64,000 nt of DNA from Sciurus carolinensis (lineage: Eukaryota > Chordata > Mammalia > Rodentia > Sciuridae), in contig NC_062220.1 in the NCBI RefSeq assembly GCF_902686445.1, forward strand, positions 109,850,643 to 109,914,642, in the 5' to 3' direction. The notes under the pieces are model-generated. The model searched no databases. It saw only the letters and a list, made by a program, of their open reading frames with translations, and was not told the origin of the DNA. Within the stretch, counting starts at the first letter, position 1. Each line of letters starts with the position of its first letter. Positions 1-11,848 of the stretch are shown piece by piece. Both the position numbers and the translations under genes were made by a program.

Positions 1-1591
1 TGCATGATGTTTTCTAATTAAAAGTTTGGAATTCACTTAATATCTTTAAATTACATATTTTTACTGAATAAATAGTTTCACCTCTGGAAACCAGTCCTAA
101 GAAAAACTCTCGGCAGTGACAAAGATTTATCTATATGAGACTTTTTACACAGTTATTTGCAATAACTTTTCTCTTTTAAAGGAAACAACTTGAATGTCTA
201 AAATCCCAACTATGATTAATCGAGTTAAGATACAGTAGCAGTGTCAGTATGAATTCTAAAAATGTAAAATATGCATCAAATATAGACTTCAGTTACCTTT
301 AAGTGGCAGAATTATGGTGATTTACAAATTTTCCAGTTAACATTCACTTCATGTAATGATGGACAGTGAGGCAAAATAAATTCTCCAAACATTTTTCACC
401 AATTGATACATGTGGCACAATAATACAAACTTATATGGTTTTTCTCAAAGGTACATACCACACCCTTAATGCACTCACTTGTGAAAACTTAAGAATTCTT
501 AAAATTATCCAATACATACAGATTTTTTGAGCTATATGAATATTATGGGAAATTAATAATGATTGTCTGAATTACTTGAAGATATACCCAATAATTAAAT
601 TCATAGCTACCGCTCTTCAAGGATTTGTTCTCTGCTTTCATTCTGATTGCAATGACTTCCAGAAATACCTCCAGATTCCTCTTTTTACTTTTCTCTGAAT
701 ACTGACTAGCAAGGTTTATTATCTTAGAATCACACCACAAAATTGAAACTTTTTATGTATTCTGTTCTCATAGCTTTATCTACTTAATACAAGCTGTTAG
801 ATTAAAAAGTGAAGTATATAGAAATTTGTGGTAGGCTATAAATGAAAAGTACAAAACAATTGACCTAATAGTCTTAAATTTATGACAGTGTGCTGCTATG
901 AATTATCATCTAAGCCACAGTTTTTTAATCATAGTTTCAAAAGTATCTTTAAGCACCAAAGCAGTATTTTTTTCAGCCATAGAGTGCTAGAAATATCTTC
1001 AGCTAAAGAAATATATCAATCCTCTGAAGGTATTATTTTTAGCTTATGATGGAATATTTATTTGCCTATGATGTAGTTTTATTTTTCTCCTAGGCACAGA
1101 GTATGTGATCACTGAAAAGTTTCTTGGCTATTCTATAAAATAATTATAAATATTTATTTCCATGCTATATAAAATAAATAACATGCAAATATGTATCATT
1201 TGTATATTATGTTTATGTAGTATGTAATTTATATATTATCTTCATAACATTGGATAATTATAAATATCAGCATGCTTATATATATTTTATATAAATATAT
1301 TTATATTAATAAATGTGATATTTTCTCAATCATCATAGAAATCCATTCTAATCATAACTATACAAAGGTATCTCTTATTGTATGTTCAGAATGTGCCAGA
1401 ATAGCACAAGAAGCCTTTCAGTAAAAAAGGAGTAGAAGTGAAGGCCACAGATCTTTCAATCATCCATGAATGGGCTCCCAGGTGGGCATCACTGTACAAA
1501 ATCAATAGTTCCCTTCAGTACTTGTCTTTCTCAGTAAATAATAGCACTTTTTGAAATCAAGATAGTCCTTTTTTCTGTATATCCTGATCAT
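1..1591. other. AT-rich intergenic DNA, unassigned
   Basis: No gene or repeat family was recognised. Reading frames are short and stop-rich on both strands. The part around 1130-1330 is extremely A+T rich, with runs of alternating TA and ATTT words. That looks like ordinary low-complexity AT-rich DNA rather than a defined element. Confidence 0.6.
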
Positions 1592-2428
1592 ATTTTTTTA
1601 GTTTTCTTTATTATTTTTTTTAAATTTTTGTTCTTTTTAGTTATACATGACAGTAGAGTATAATTTAACTTACTAAACAAACATGGAGTACATCTTATTC
1701 TAATTACCGTCCTAATCTTGTGGTTGTACAAGATGTAAATATTCACTGTGGGGGTATTCATATAAGTACATAGGAAAGTTATGTCAGAATCATTCCACTG
1801 TATTCCTTCCCCCTCCTTTCCCTTCATTCCCCTTTGTCTAATCTACTAAACTTTGATTCATCCCTCTCCCTTGTTGTGTGTTAGTATTCACACATCAGAG
1901 AGAACATTCAATACTTGTTTTTTGGGGATTGGCTTATTTCACTTAGCATAATAATCTCCAGATCCATCCATTTGCTGGCAAATATCATAGTCATTTCTTT
2001 TTATGACATAGTAATATTCCATTGTGAATATATATCACATTTTCTTTATCCATTTATCTGTTGTAGGGCACCTTGGTTGGTTCCATAGCTTAGCTATTGA
2101 GAATTAAGTTGCTATAAACATTGATGTGAGTGTATCACTGTAGCGTACTATTGTTTAAGTCCTTTGGGTATATGCCAAAGAGTGGGATAACTGAGTCAAA
2201 TGGTGGTTCTATTCCAAGTTTTCTGAGGAATCTCCATACTGCTTTCCAGAGTAGTTTGCAGTCCCACCAGAAATGTTTGAGTGTACCCTTTTCCTCATAT
2301 CTTCATCAACATTTTTATTGCTAGTATTCTTGATTATTGTCCTGTTTGGTGTGAGATGAAATCTCAGTGTAGATTTAATTTGCTCTCTGTAATTGCTAGA
2401 GATGTTGAGCATTTTTTCATCTATTTAT
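1592..2428 (-). mobile_element. LINE-1 3' end, 5'-truncated
   Basis: Read on the minus strand this is the end of L1 ORF2 (about 2428 down to 1920), then the 3'UTR, then an A-rich tail (T-rich at 1592-1625 on the plus strand). The antisense text carries the familiar L1 words for the ORF2 C-terminal region, for example 'ttggttggttccatagc' and 'cctttgggtatatgcca'. Stops and indels show it is dead. The 3'UTR appears to contain two related modules in tandem (from about 1640 and 1735), as in the copy at 16036. The 5' truncation abuts an MLT1-like LTR at about 2430. Confidence 0.88.
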
Positions 2429-2431
2429 TTT

Positions 2432-2850
2432 TAGTTTCCTACAGTTAATTACTACAAACTTAGTGGCTTTAAACAACACAAACTTACTTTCATCCAGTAT
2501 TGTAGATCAGAAGTCTGAATCTCACTGGGTGAAGTTCAAGGACTAGCAAAGTATTTTTTCTTTTCTTGTTGTGGGTTTTAGAGATCACCCACTCTCCTTA
2601 GCTCATGGCTACATTCCTCTGCCTTTTAATACTTTCTTCTAATTCTCTCTTCTACTTTTAAAGACCCTTATGAATTTATTAGGTCAAGGAGAGTTCCCTC
2701 ATTTTAAGGTCAGTTGATTAAAAATCTTAATTTTCTACACGACCTCAATCCCCCTCGACCATATAACCCAACGCAAACACAGATTCTGGGAAAGGATGTA
2801 GAAGTTTTGAGATGATCACTATTCTACACAAGACATACTCTAAATCATTC
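2432..2850 (-). mobile_element. MaLR LTR, MLT1-like
   Basis: On the plus strand this reads as an antisense MLT1-type LTR. It opens with 'agtttcctacag', then the 'actacaaacttagtggcttt' block, then 'gatcagaagtctgaatctca', and later the 'ttttaaggtcagttgatta' and 'acctcaatccccctcg' words. MLT1 LTRs are ancient, non-autonomous ERVL-MaLR elements. The exact subfamily is not certain and the 3' part is worn. Confidence 0.65.
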
Positions 2851-3394
2851 CTATAACTTCTTTAGGATCAACCTTTTGGTCTTTTATTGATAGAAATATT
2901 GCACAACTCAAAATATATCACAATAAATAAATATGTAAATAGAAAACAACTGAACTAGAAAAAAATACTTCATATTGTTGGAAATTGTGGGAAATTGAGA
3001 ATAGGAAAAGTTTGATAAGGACTTAAAGTACATATTGAAAGAAAGACTGATTCAAAGGCATAAAGGCAGAAAATTGAATGAAGTTGTGATTTCTCCTCAG
3101 TGTGTTACATCACGTTGTTCAATTTTTATATGTTGTACTTTTTCTTGGAGAACTGAATTTAGGCAGTTGATAATCTGCTCTCCAGTCATGCATTTTTTTT
3201 TCTTACATGGAGACTCTTTGTCTTATGTAAGATCTTAGAGCTTACAAAGGAAGGATCATGAGGGAGAGAGATAGGATAATGGGAAATATGGCACAATCAG
3301 ATATACAATAATCCTTTTCCAGCATGTAGGGGAATCAGTAGAAAGAAGCTTTGTAAAATTTGAGTGATATTAATAGTGATATGAATAATTACAT
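2851..3394. other. unassigned intergenic DNA
   Basis: No recognisable repeat or gene. A 67-codon plus-strand frame at 3035-3238 has no family features and is expected by chance. Confidence 0.5.
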
Positions 3395-3530
3395 ACTTTA
3401 AAAGTGAGTAAATTAATGCTGTGAGGTAAAATAATTTGCACCAATAATATAACTTAAGTGAGACATCAAATTAGGATTCAAACTAAGATCACCTTGGTTT
3501 GGCAGTCTGTGCTCCTTCCGTGACACAAGT
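3395..3530 (-). repeat. MIR SINE fragment
   Basis: The plus strand shows the antisense MIR pattern: a degraded 'gaggtaaaataatttgcacc' (antisense of the MIR 'gcaagttacttaacctc' core), then 'aggattcaaactaagatcac' and 'gcagtctgtgctcc'. MIR is an ancient tRNA-derived SINE shared by all mammals. Divergence is high, so the borders are approximate. Confidence 0.6.
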
Positions 3531-5700
3531 CATGGGACAGTGAAAATACAGTTGTTATCCCTGTCCTAGTTCAGCATCTCAGAAATCCTGTCAATTGATT
3601 TAGGTTTATGTGAGTTCAAACTACATTTCAACCCATTCTCTAAGGTTCTGGCAAACAACAACTGGCCTTTGAGGTGGATTGACCCAGGTTGAAAGAGTCA
3701 AATGCTGGAAGTGCATAAAAGCCTAGAGATTTCATCTTCCCATCATTCCGTGGGAGACATGCAGGGCTAGGGATCAGACACCATTCAGGTAAGAGTTTGT
3801 GGTGGAAACATAGGTCTCTCTAATGTGGTGCTGTTCACTGATTTAACCCAGGCACTATCATCTTCTTGTGTGGGGAGTAAATGTTACCCGCATTTACTCT
3901 CTTTCCATGAGATATGAGGGATGATCCTCAAGAGCAAGAGTGGGAAGGGGCTAAAGTGCTGAGAATCATAGTAAAGGGCCTTCATCGACACATAAATGCT
4001 ATTCATGAAAATTGGATCAGACGAGCATTATCAACTCCACATCCCTGTGAGTATTATGGTTCATGGGAGATAGCCTTGGTTACCTGCTCCTTTCTTCCAT
4101 ATTAATACTTGCTTTCAATGCCCTTTATCTAGATTTCACCACCAGACACTGACAGGGGTGAGGGCAGCAGCTGTTTGGAGGTGGTCTAAGGAAGTTCACT
4201 CCTGTCTATTATTCTTCCTGAAACATTTGAGCTTTGCAGAATGGTGTTGGTGAGATCCTAGGTAGAAACAAATTCTCTCTCTCAAGTATAGCCTCATCTC
4301 CACAACAGGAGAAAATGTACCTGAAGAGTTCAGTGTTTATTGAACCTATTTAACAATTTCTTCTCTGGTTGTGCTGATGCCCTGCACTGTGAGGTGAGAA
4401 AGGTTTTGTTTAATTCATACAACCAAGTTTGGAACTCTGTAAACATAGTCTTCTCCCTCACGTTTATTACCTCTGTTTCAATTCAATTTAACAGACATTT
4501 ATTTATACAGTAACAGTGGTCTGTAAAATATTCATGACTCCTGGCATTGCACAGACAGGTTAATATTTTGCTTTCCCTGGAGCTCTGGCCATAGAAGTCT
4601 GCATGCTTGAAATGCTGACCACTTTCTACACTTTGCAAATTTGCTTTCAGCTTGTTCAAGATGGTATACATTAGTCATGAAGACCTAGGCATTCAAACTA
4701 TCAAACTCTTTTAAAGTCTTACTCCTGTGAGGCCAGACAGTTAGAGAATCCCAAATGAGTATGAGTTGTCACTGCAGACTAAATGCCTTATTATCTTTTA
4801 AAAAAAAAAAATGCTCAGGGGTTTCGAGTTAGTTCCTCTGAGCTTTCTGATTTCTTCCAGGACAATGGCCCTGAAATGATCCTCATTTGACAATTGTTTG
4901 CTGACAAACCATGTGTTTGCAATAGCATAGAAGTAGGAGAAAATGTCTAATAGGGCACTCTTAGCTTAACCTAACTTGTAGCAGGCATATTGGTGGGAAA
5001 GGAGTGCAGGAAAGAGCAGCTGCTGAGATATTTCATCCTTAATAAAACAGATTGCTCAAAATACTGTAGCCTGATGTAACTGTTTGCTGTCACCATTATT
5101 CTTTGCATCCTTTGTTCATCTTCCCTTATTCTTTGTTCTTACCTATCTCCTTCAACTCTCCACCCATTCTTCAACTCTCATTTCCTTTGTAAAAGCAACT
5201 CTTTTTTTTTTTCTTCATGTAACTCCTGTGCTTAGCCTTGATCTTACCTTTTGCGACTACCAATATTTGCGACTACCCCATTTTTATGCTCCAGACACTT
5301 TGCTTCAAGCATTCCCTCTCTCCCCACTTTGCTCCCTACTAACCAAATCCTTTCTCAGGAAGTCTTGTGTTGATTCCACAAGATGCTCTTTTCCATAGTT
5401 TCTTAAAATTATCTGCTTAGTAATGCAAAAAGTTGGCTCTGAAATTTCACCTTCTCCCAATTTCAGGCCTTATACAGAGCCCTATTTTGTTTTATAGAGA
5501 TAATTGAAGTTAGCCTCATGACTCTATTTGAAAAAACATCATGGATGGGTGGAGTAGTGTTGTAGAGAAAAATATTTGCAGATGTAAGAGGGGTTTGGTG
5601 AATATTCAGAGAAACTAGGGAGAGGGCAATGCAATGTAATGTTAAATCATTCTTTTGGAATTATTTTTATAAGCTTGGATCATGAGGGATATTTGAGTGG
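3531..5700. other. unassigned intergenic DNA, some higher-complexity sequence
   Basis: No repeat family was recognised with confidence. The 3560-4430 part is less AT-rich and more complex than its surroundings, so single-copy or slowly evolving sequence is possible. A 13-base A run lies at about 4799-4811. From 5084 to 5398 a 104-codon plus-strand frame is open only because the DNA is pyrimidine-rich; it is hydrophobic and Ser/Leu/Phe-rich throughout and I do not regard it as a gene. Confidence 0.45.
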
Positions 5701-6055
5701 TCAGTCATTCATTGGTATCTGTGGAAGATTGGTTCTAATATTCTCCATGGATAACAAAATTCATGGATGCTCAAGTTTCTTTCATAAAATGGCATCATAT
5801 TTGCATATGACCTATGAGCATTGTCCTGTATGCTTTAAATAAACTTTAGATACACTTAAACATTAAATTAACTTATAGAAACGAATACAATGTAAACACC
5901 ATGTAAAATTGTCATAGTAGTAATAAGGAACAATAATAACAAAAAGCCTGTGTATGTTCAACATGGATGCAGAATTTTTGCCTGCTTATTTTTTTAAATT
6001 TACAGTTGTTGAATCCATTGATGTGAAAGTCATGGATATAAACAACTGATTGTAT
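5701..6055. mobile_element. MER2 DNA transposon (Tigger-derived)
   Basis: A near full-length non-autonomous DNA transposon. The left end reads 'tcagtcattcattggtatc' followed by 'gattggttctaatattctcc', 'ggatgctcaag', 'aaaatggcatcatatttgca' and 'tgacctatgagca'. The right end has 'gttgaatccattgatgtgaa' and 'catggatataaacaactgat'. This is the word order I recall for MER2, a derivative of Tigger (TcMar) elements, and the length of about 355 bp fits. The inverted termini are worn. Confidence 0.75.
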
Positions 6056-7690
6056 ATGCCAAACCAAAAAAAGATCTCATAAGTCTCTTTTCTTTCTTTG
6101 TTTCATTTATTTCTTTCTATCTGTCCCCTTCATCTTTATGTGCAATTAGTTTTCTAGTCATCCTTTTTATTATTCAGCTTTCTTGTCTTCTCTCACACAT
6201 GCCTATTCAAGCAATCTAGTCAATATTGCTTCAACTTATTTTTCACCTACTAACTTGCTAATCCAATGGTGTCAGAAGTGCCTGATTTTGCATTATCAAT
6301 TGTAGTATAACCTTTCCACAAATGAAAGAAAAGTCTCTTTAATGTAAGCCCGATTTCCAATCCAATAACTAAAAAGCAATGTCATGCTTAAATCGACTCT
6401 CTGTAATCCTCCAAATGAGGTAGAAAGATTAGAGAGGACAGGAATTAATAGATCATGATATTGAATGAGTAAATGTTCTTTAACTTAATTCATACCTCAG
6501 CTCTGATGATCTCTGATAGCATTTGAAAGCTTAAGAATGGAAAAGTGCACAGGGTGAAAACATTACTGATAACAGCTTTGAAGTCTAACACAGAGGTAAA
6601 GAAAAAGAAAAATGCTTCCGTGATGAGTACCAATATACCAATCAGAGTATAGCAAAGAAGAACTTTTTTAATACACTAAGTAGGATATTCAGCAAATGCC
6701 AGTCCATAAAATGATTAAAATGAGATGTGCACTGAAAAACACACTCCATTTACTAAAGATTTCAAATGCAAAAACGAAATAAAAATGAGGACCAGCAAAT
6801 TCAGAGGAGTATGCAATAGTGATATTTGATAATAATATGCATATTTCACATGCAGCAGCATTTCCTCAATTTATACAGGCTGGCTTCATATTATTCTGAT
6901 GGGCATGCAATTAGTATTTCCACTTGTGTAACTATTTCAGAAAAATCAAAATTGTTATGTTATTTAAATTTTGAATCTAAGCATTTGATTTAACACAAAA
7001 TGATTTCAACATATACTTTTATAATTGATATACTGTAATTCATGATTTATTCTAAGTTGGTGTAAGTTTTGTATGCATTCAAATACAAAAAAAAAATAAT
7101 TGTGATAACTAACTTGTCATCATGACTCTGGGGCATGCATGTTCATTTGACCTAAAATAGAACTTTCTTGAATGAGCATATCCTTGCCTAAGGTTTAGAA
7201 AACTTCTGCTCTATGTCAGTGAGACCTCAAGCACTCTCACCATTAAGTAGAAGAAGGGGCTAAAGAGAACAGGAAACAAACTGTGCATGTGGAGCCAATT
7301 GTGTATGGGCTCAAACCTTGACTTCTAAAACTGATAGTTAAGTGAAATTGATAAGTTTTGACTTGTCCCATGAACTGCACAATAAATCAACACATTGAAA
7401 CCATAATGCTTATAAGTATCATTTAAATATTCCAATTCAAACATACCTAAAGTATGAGGTTCCATGTCTACAACATACTCATGTTGAGTTATTGCAAGTT
7501 ATTCTCACATTCTCATCTACAGTTCTAAATTTTGAATTATATATAGTGAGATTTCTTCACCAGTCACGAAATTCTGGTTTTCTGTTTTGGATGTCTTTAA
7601 TCTGGATATTCGTATACAAGCATGGTGATATGAGACAGTATTTTCTGTCCTTTCCTTCTACAGGACATCATTAAAAAGGTCTAAAAATAA
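6056..7690. other. unassigned intergenic DNA
   Basis: AT-rich sequence with no recognised repeat family or gene. Pyrimidine-rich around 6080-6260. Short frames only. Confidence 0.5.
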
Positions 7691-9950
7691 GATGAGGGGA
7701 TGTAGCAGGTGCAAAACTCTGCAGACATCAGTTTTGGCAAAAGGAGAAGATAAATACAATTTTTGGACTTCAAAAATATTTAATGTCCATGATAACCTAC
7801 TGCAAATGGGAAAATCTATAAGGAAGGAGGTGTACTGAAATAGATACATGATGGTAGATCTCAGATAGAACCAGCAAACATACAGGTACTACAGAGATGA
7901 AGGACTTATTCCAAAGTTCCAAGTCACTCCTCTAAATTTGGGGACAGATATGGAGATATGGTAGCATCCTTGAGGAAGGAGATAATGTGGAAAAAAATGA
8001 CTGAAAAATTTGAAAAGCATAAAGGAAAGTAAAGACATGACTTAGAATTTGTAAATCTTGGGACATATCTTCCTTAAGATAAGGATTCTCTGGACAACAA
8101 ACTGCACCTAGTATGTAACAGCTTGGTAGATATCTTGGTGAATAGGCACAACTGCAGAAGCCCTCTCAGAGCATGTTTTTTCAGTGATGCGGGGAGCTAA
8201 GTGAAAGTATAAAACAATACTACATTCCTACAAATAGTGTGGAAAGATATTAATGGATATGAGAGTTGAAGTGCCATGACTTTGGGGTATAGGTAATAGA
8301 ACATGGTGTTCCTTGGGCATGTCAATGAGGATGTTGTTTGATTTAAATAACAAAGGAGACCAGGAGCTGGCAAGTAGAACAATGTTCTCAACCTTCTTAA
8401 TAAAGTTTATATGATCTTTGGCCTGTTTCCAGTTCTGAAACAGTTTTCAGATTCTGAGCCCATTAAATAAAGGCAAAGCTGAAAATCCTTGAAGAAGGAA
8501 CTTGCAATACTAAATTATCTAGGAACCCATTCATGGATGGCCTTAAAGGATAGCAGCAGTAATGGGATATTCCCTCAGTGTTCAAGGTTTGTGTTGAACA
8601 CCAATTTTAAACAATGTGTGTGAAGGCAAAGTGATCTGAGATATAGATAAACAGAGATCAATGGTAGTAGTGAATGGCTTGACTTACTGGTAAAATGTTT
8701 AGAATGAGAAAGATTAGAACATCAGTGAAAGTTATCTGAGATATGTAGATGGACCTGTGAAAGACACACAAAGTGTAAGGAGCTCTGTATGTCAGTCACA
8801 GCAATGCCCAGCAAAATCATCAGTGCAGACATCATTGCACAGAATGCTCACAGTAAATTCAAGATAAAGTGGATGCCAACATCTCTTCCTCTGAAAGTTC
8901 AACAACACAGATCTGTTCTCACCATGGTGAATCTCACGTTGATCTCTGCTGATTATCTAAAATATTTCCAAGAAAATTTCTACCAAGATATATATCAGGA
9001 TTCATCTTGGTGGCATAGATATGATACTATATTTCAAAGGGACAAAAAGTGCTGCTTGAGGTGTTGATTGAATCAAAATTCTTCAGCCACAGGGAAGGAG
9101 GCATTTTGCCCTCAATTATGACTGATTCATAATCTGAACATGGCTTTACCTCAGTTGTCAACAGTCCCTCTACCAAGTCACTATTACAGGGCTTGCAGAC
9201 ATTCTTTCTCATTTACTGATAATAAATTATAAATAACATTGCCTGAATGTTGGGCTCATTTTATGGTGATAGAGGCATGAACAATGGGTATATGACAATG
9301 GAATTGATTTTCATTCCCTGAAGTGGCTGTCCCAGATAAATGCAGAATGTATTAAACACTCACTAAAGGGATCTTCTAGAGGATACCATATTGCAGGGTA
9401 TAGACCTATCTTTTAGAATGCAGGGCCTATGTTAAACCTAAGTTCATTATTTGAGTTTGGGTACTCATGGATTACTTTGATTTGAGAACAAAGAGGGTAG
9501 GAACATAATTGGCCTTTGCTTTCACATGCAAAGACACATGTGGAGAATTTTTGCTATTCTATCTAGAGTTTCAAGTTCAGTGTGAATAAAAGTGCTGATG
9601 TTGAGTAAGGAGGCATTTTCCCCAGAGAATATTAAGTGTTTCATTTAACCTGAAGTTACTGTGGTTACTCTGTGAGGACAGGGTAGACCACAACATGCAG
9701 GATTGATATGTCTACTATATATCTCCTTGACCCACCTCTGAGTTTTCTGCAACCACAATGAATAATTCTAAGTACTTAAGTGGTAAGCAGACTACCTTGT
9801 TCTGCATCTATCTTGAGATATCAAGAGTTTCTTTGGGACCTTACTCAGGAATTTCCTAGTAAGATCCAGTATTTCTGAAAAATTAACATCTCTAAGAGCA
9901 AACCTGAATCAATGAAAACCTAGATTTGATGGATAAACATTCCAGTCCAC
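7691..9950 (+). mobile_element. possible decayed ERVL-type retroviral interior
   Basis: This 2.3 kb stretch is less AT-rich than its neighbours and of even complexity. It lies directly upstream of what looks like the 3' part of an ERVL LTR (about 9960-10165, same strand). That position suggests remnants of retroviral interior. I could not find a reverse transcriptase, integrase or protease motif in any frame. The longest frame, 92 codons at 8789-9067, has no features I recognise. It may equally be plain single-copy DNA. Confidence 0.3.
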
Positions 9951-9959
9951 CCAACCTTC

Positions 9960-10165
9960 CATTCTTTATGATTCTTTTAAGAGTCCCCATATGACTGAGT
10001 CCCAATTTCCAACAATGGTACAGTACTTATTAACACACACTTTATTGTTCCTTCTCAATTCATAAATTTATCTTCTTCACTCCCTTGCCTGTGCTTTCTG
10101 GATCACCCTGCAAATAAAGCACTAGCATCCAAGTCTATAGCTATGGCTCTTCTTCTGGGAAAAAA
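9960..10165 (+). mobile_element. ERVL LTR 3' fragment (LTR16/LTR33-like)
   Basis: The end of the segment reads 'ttgcctgtgctttctggatc', 'accctgcaaataaagc', 'gcatccaag', 'ctcttcttctgggaa'. That matches the closing part I remember for LTR16/LTR33-class ERVL LTRs, including the AATAAA polyadenylation signal inside 'caaataaag' (about 10111). The 5' border is not clear. An 18-base A run follows at about 10160. Confidence 0.5.
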
Positions 10166-10177
10166 AAAAAAAAAAAC

Positions 10178-10584
10178 ATAAAAAGCTCAAATAATTCAGA
10201 GCAAGTTTCCTGATATTAAAAAATAAATCTTGATAGTAAGTATTAAAAGTACATATTTTTAATATTTTTACTAATTAACTCAAATAGTATAAAGTTAAGG
10301 ATAATATTATTTAGGTAAATAGGAAAAATGAACTATTTATGAAGAAAAATTAATGTAGTGCTATTTTCTCTAGAGAAATATTTAATGTGAGAAGACAGTG
10401 GGATAAGATTTGGAAGACTCTTATGAAATAAAAGGATCAAGGATCTAATATGAAATAAAGACTGTCTTCAAGAATAATGGATTAGGCTAAGAATTCCTAA
10501 ATTGAGGGACTATTTTTCTAACAAGCTTTGTATAGGAGGTTATGAGAGAATTGACGCCAATAAATAAATTATACAGAGTGATGT
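10178..10584. other. AT-rich intergenic DNA
   Basis: Nothing recognised. Very A+T rich (many ATTT/TTAA words) with no sizeable reading frame. Confidence 0.5.
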
Positions 10585-10960
10585 CAGCTAGATGCCACAG
10601 TAGGAAGCCCAGGCCCTTGTTCCCCCATGAAGACAACATAGCAACAGCAATATAGGGACAAAAATACCTTTGTGAGAACATCAGAAGTTAAGGGGTTGCA
10701 GAATCCACACAACTGTATAACCTGAATCAGATAGGTGACTTTATTGGAATTTGTCCCTACTTCCTTCTCCACCCAACAAAGCACAGATCAATCAAGAAGA
10801 AATTCCCAAATTCCCAGGTCTTATCCCAGCACAGAAGGTAACAGTAGATATTGAATACATTAGTTTTGGCTTGTGTAAGGACTACATAAAGGACTTGTTT
10901 CTGTCTCTTCTGTCTCAAGATTCTAACAAAATAGCAGTATAGTTTGGACGTTTGGTTGGG
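10585..10960 (+). mobile_element. L1M 5'UTR fragment
   Basis: The words 'gccacagtaggaagcccagg', 'gggacaaaaatacctttgtg' and 'agaacatcagaa' match the start of older mammalian L1 (L1M) 5'UTRs, which begin near 'gatggcggagtaggaagccc'. The similarity fades after about 10760. It might be the front of the same L1 whose ORF2 lies at 11862-13680, with the middle lost, but the two are separated by a MaLR LTR and a further L1 piece. Confidence 0.6.
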
Positions 10961-11124
10961 AAGCTGCTGAAAACAGAAGCAAGTGCATTAAAGCAGCTTC
11001 AAGTCTACAGCTCACATCTACAGCTCCAAGTCTACAGTGGACAAGTGAGGAGTGAGAAATCATAAGCAGATAAATATACATAAATTGATAAGTAAGTTTC
11101 TTAGAAAAGACAAGACTAGGATAA

Positions 11125-11645
11125 TCAGACTGCCATAGCAAAATACATTGCGTCCCATCTGCAGACTAAATGGCTTGAAGAATATAAAATATATATTTGA
11201 CAGTTCTGGAGACCTGAAATCAAGTTTCTACCTGATTCTCTTTCTAGTAAGGACTCTTTTCATTTGCAGATAAATTCTTCACATAGCCTTTTCCTAGTGT
11301 ATGCAAGTGGAAAGGGAAAGCTCAGGAAGCTCAGGTCTTTTCCTCCTCCTCCTTCTTCATTTATTTAATTTTTCTTTCCCTTTTTTCACTCTCTTTTTTT
11401 TAAAATTTGGTCTTAGATATACATGACAATAGAGTGTATTTTGACATATTATACATACATGAAGTACAACATATTCTAATTAGGATTTCATTCTAACCTG
11501 TTAGTTTAGGACTCCACCCTTTATGAATTCATCTGAATTTATTCACCTCTTTATAAAGAGGCTCTGTCTCCAAAAATAGTCATATTGGGGTTTACAGCTT
11601 CAACATGTGAACTTAAGAAGAATGATTACAATTCAGTCCTCAATA
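11125..11645 (-). mobile_element. MaLR LTR split by an L1 tail
   Basis: The left half (11125-11350) reads as antisense MaLR LTR: 'gactgccatagcaaaatac', 'gacagttctggagacctgaa', 'ctcaggaagctcaggtctt'. The right half (11500-11645) continues with 'aggactccaccctttatgaa', 'ctctttataaagaggctctg' and 'tcatattggggtttacagc'. This is the MST/THE1-like arrangement. Between the halves sits an L1 3'UTR fragment, so the L1 landed in an existing LTR. Confidence 0.7.
11357..11497 (-). mobile_element. L1 3'UTR stub inside a MaLR LTR
   Basis: T-rich plus-strand sequence followed by 'tatacatgacaatagagtgt' and 'catgaagtacaacatattct' matches the 3'UTR of the L1 at 1592-2428 almost word for word. It is a severely 5'-truncated insertion, only about 140 bp long. 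No clean target-site duplication was found. Confidence 0.75.
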
Positions 11646-11654
11646 CGATAGCTT

Positions 11655-11848
11655 GAAAAAAAATCAGAAATAACATAGCCAAGGAAATAAAAGAACCTCC
11701 ACACTGAAAGTTCAAAACTGCTGAAAAAAATAAAGAAAACACAAATAAGTGGAAAGGTATCTTATGATTGCAAATTGGAAGATTTACCATTGTTAAAATG
11801 TAAATATTACTCCAAAATTTTTCAAATTCAGCACTATTCCTATAAAAA
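11655..11848 (+). mobile_element. L1 ORF2 fragment (copy 1)
   Basis: Sense L1 ORF2 from just after the reverse transcriptase active site: 'gccaaggaaataaaaga', 'aactgctgaaaaaaataaag', 'gcaaattggaagatttacca', 'ttgttaaaatgtaaatatta'. The same ORF2 segment occurs again at about 12715-12875, in copy 2. This shows that two separate L1 insertions, or a rearrangement, are involved. Confidence 0.75.

Noticed and set aside
1130..1330. Matrix attachment region or origin in the very AT-rich stretch
   Set aside because: AT-richness alone is common in mammalian gene deserts and no specific motif supports a function.
5084..5398. 104-codon hydrophobic frame
   Set aside because: Open because the plus strand is T- and C-rich, which avoids stop codons. 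No motif or conservation can be claimed.
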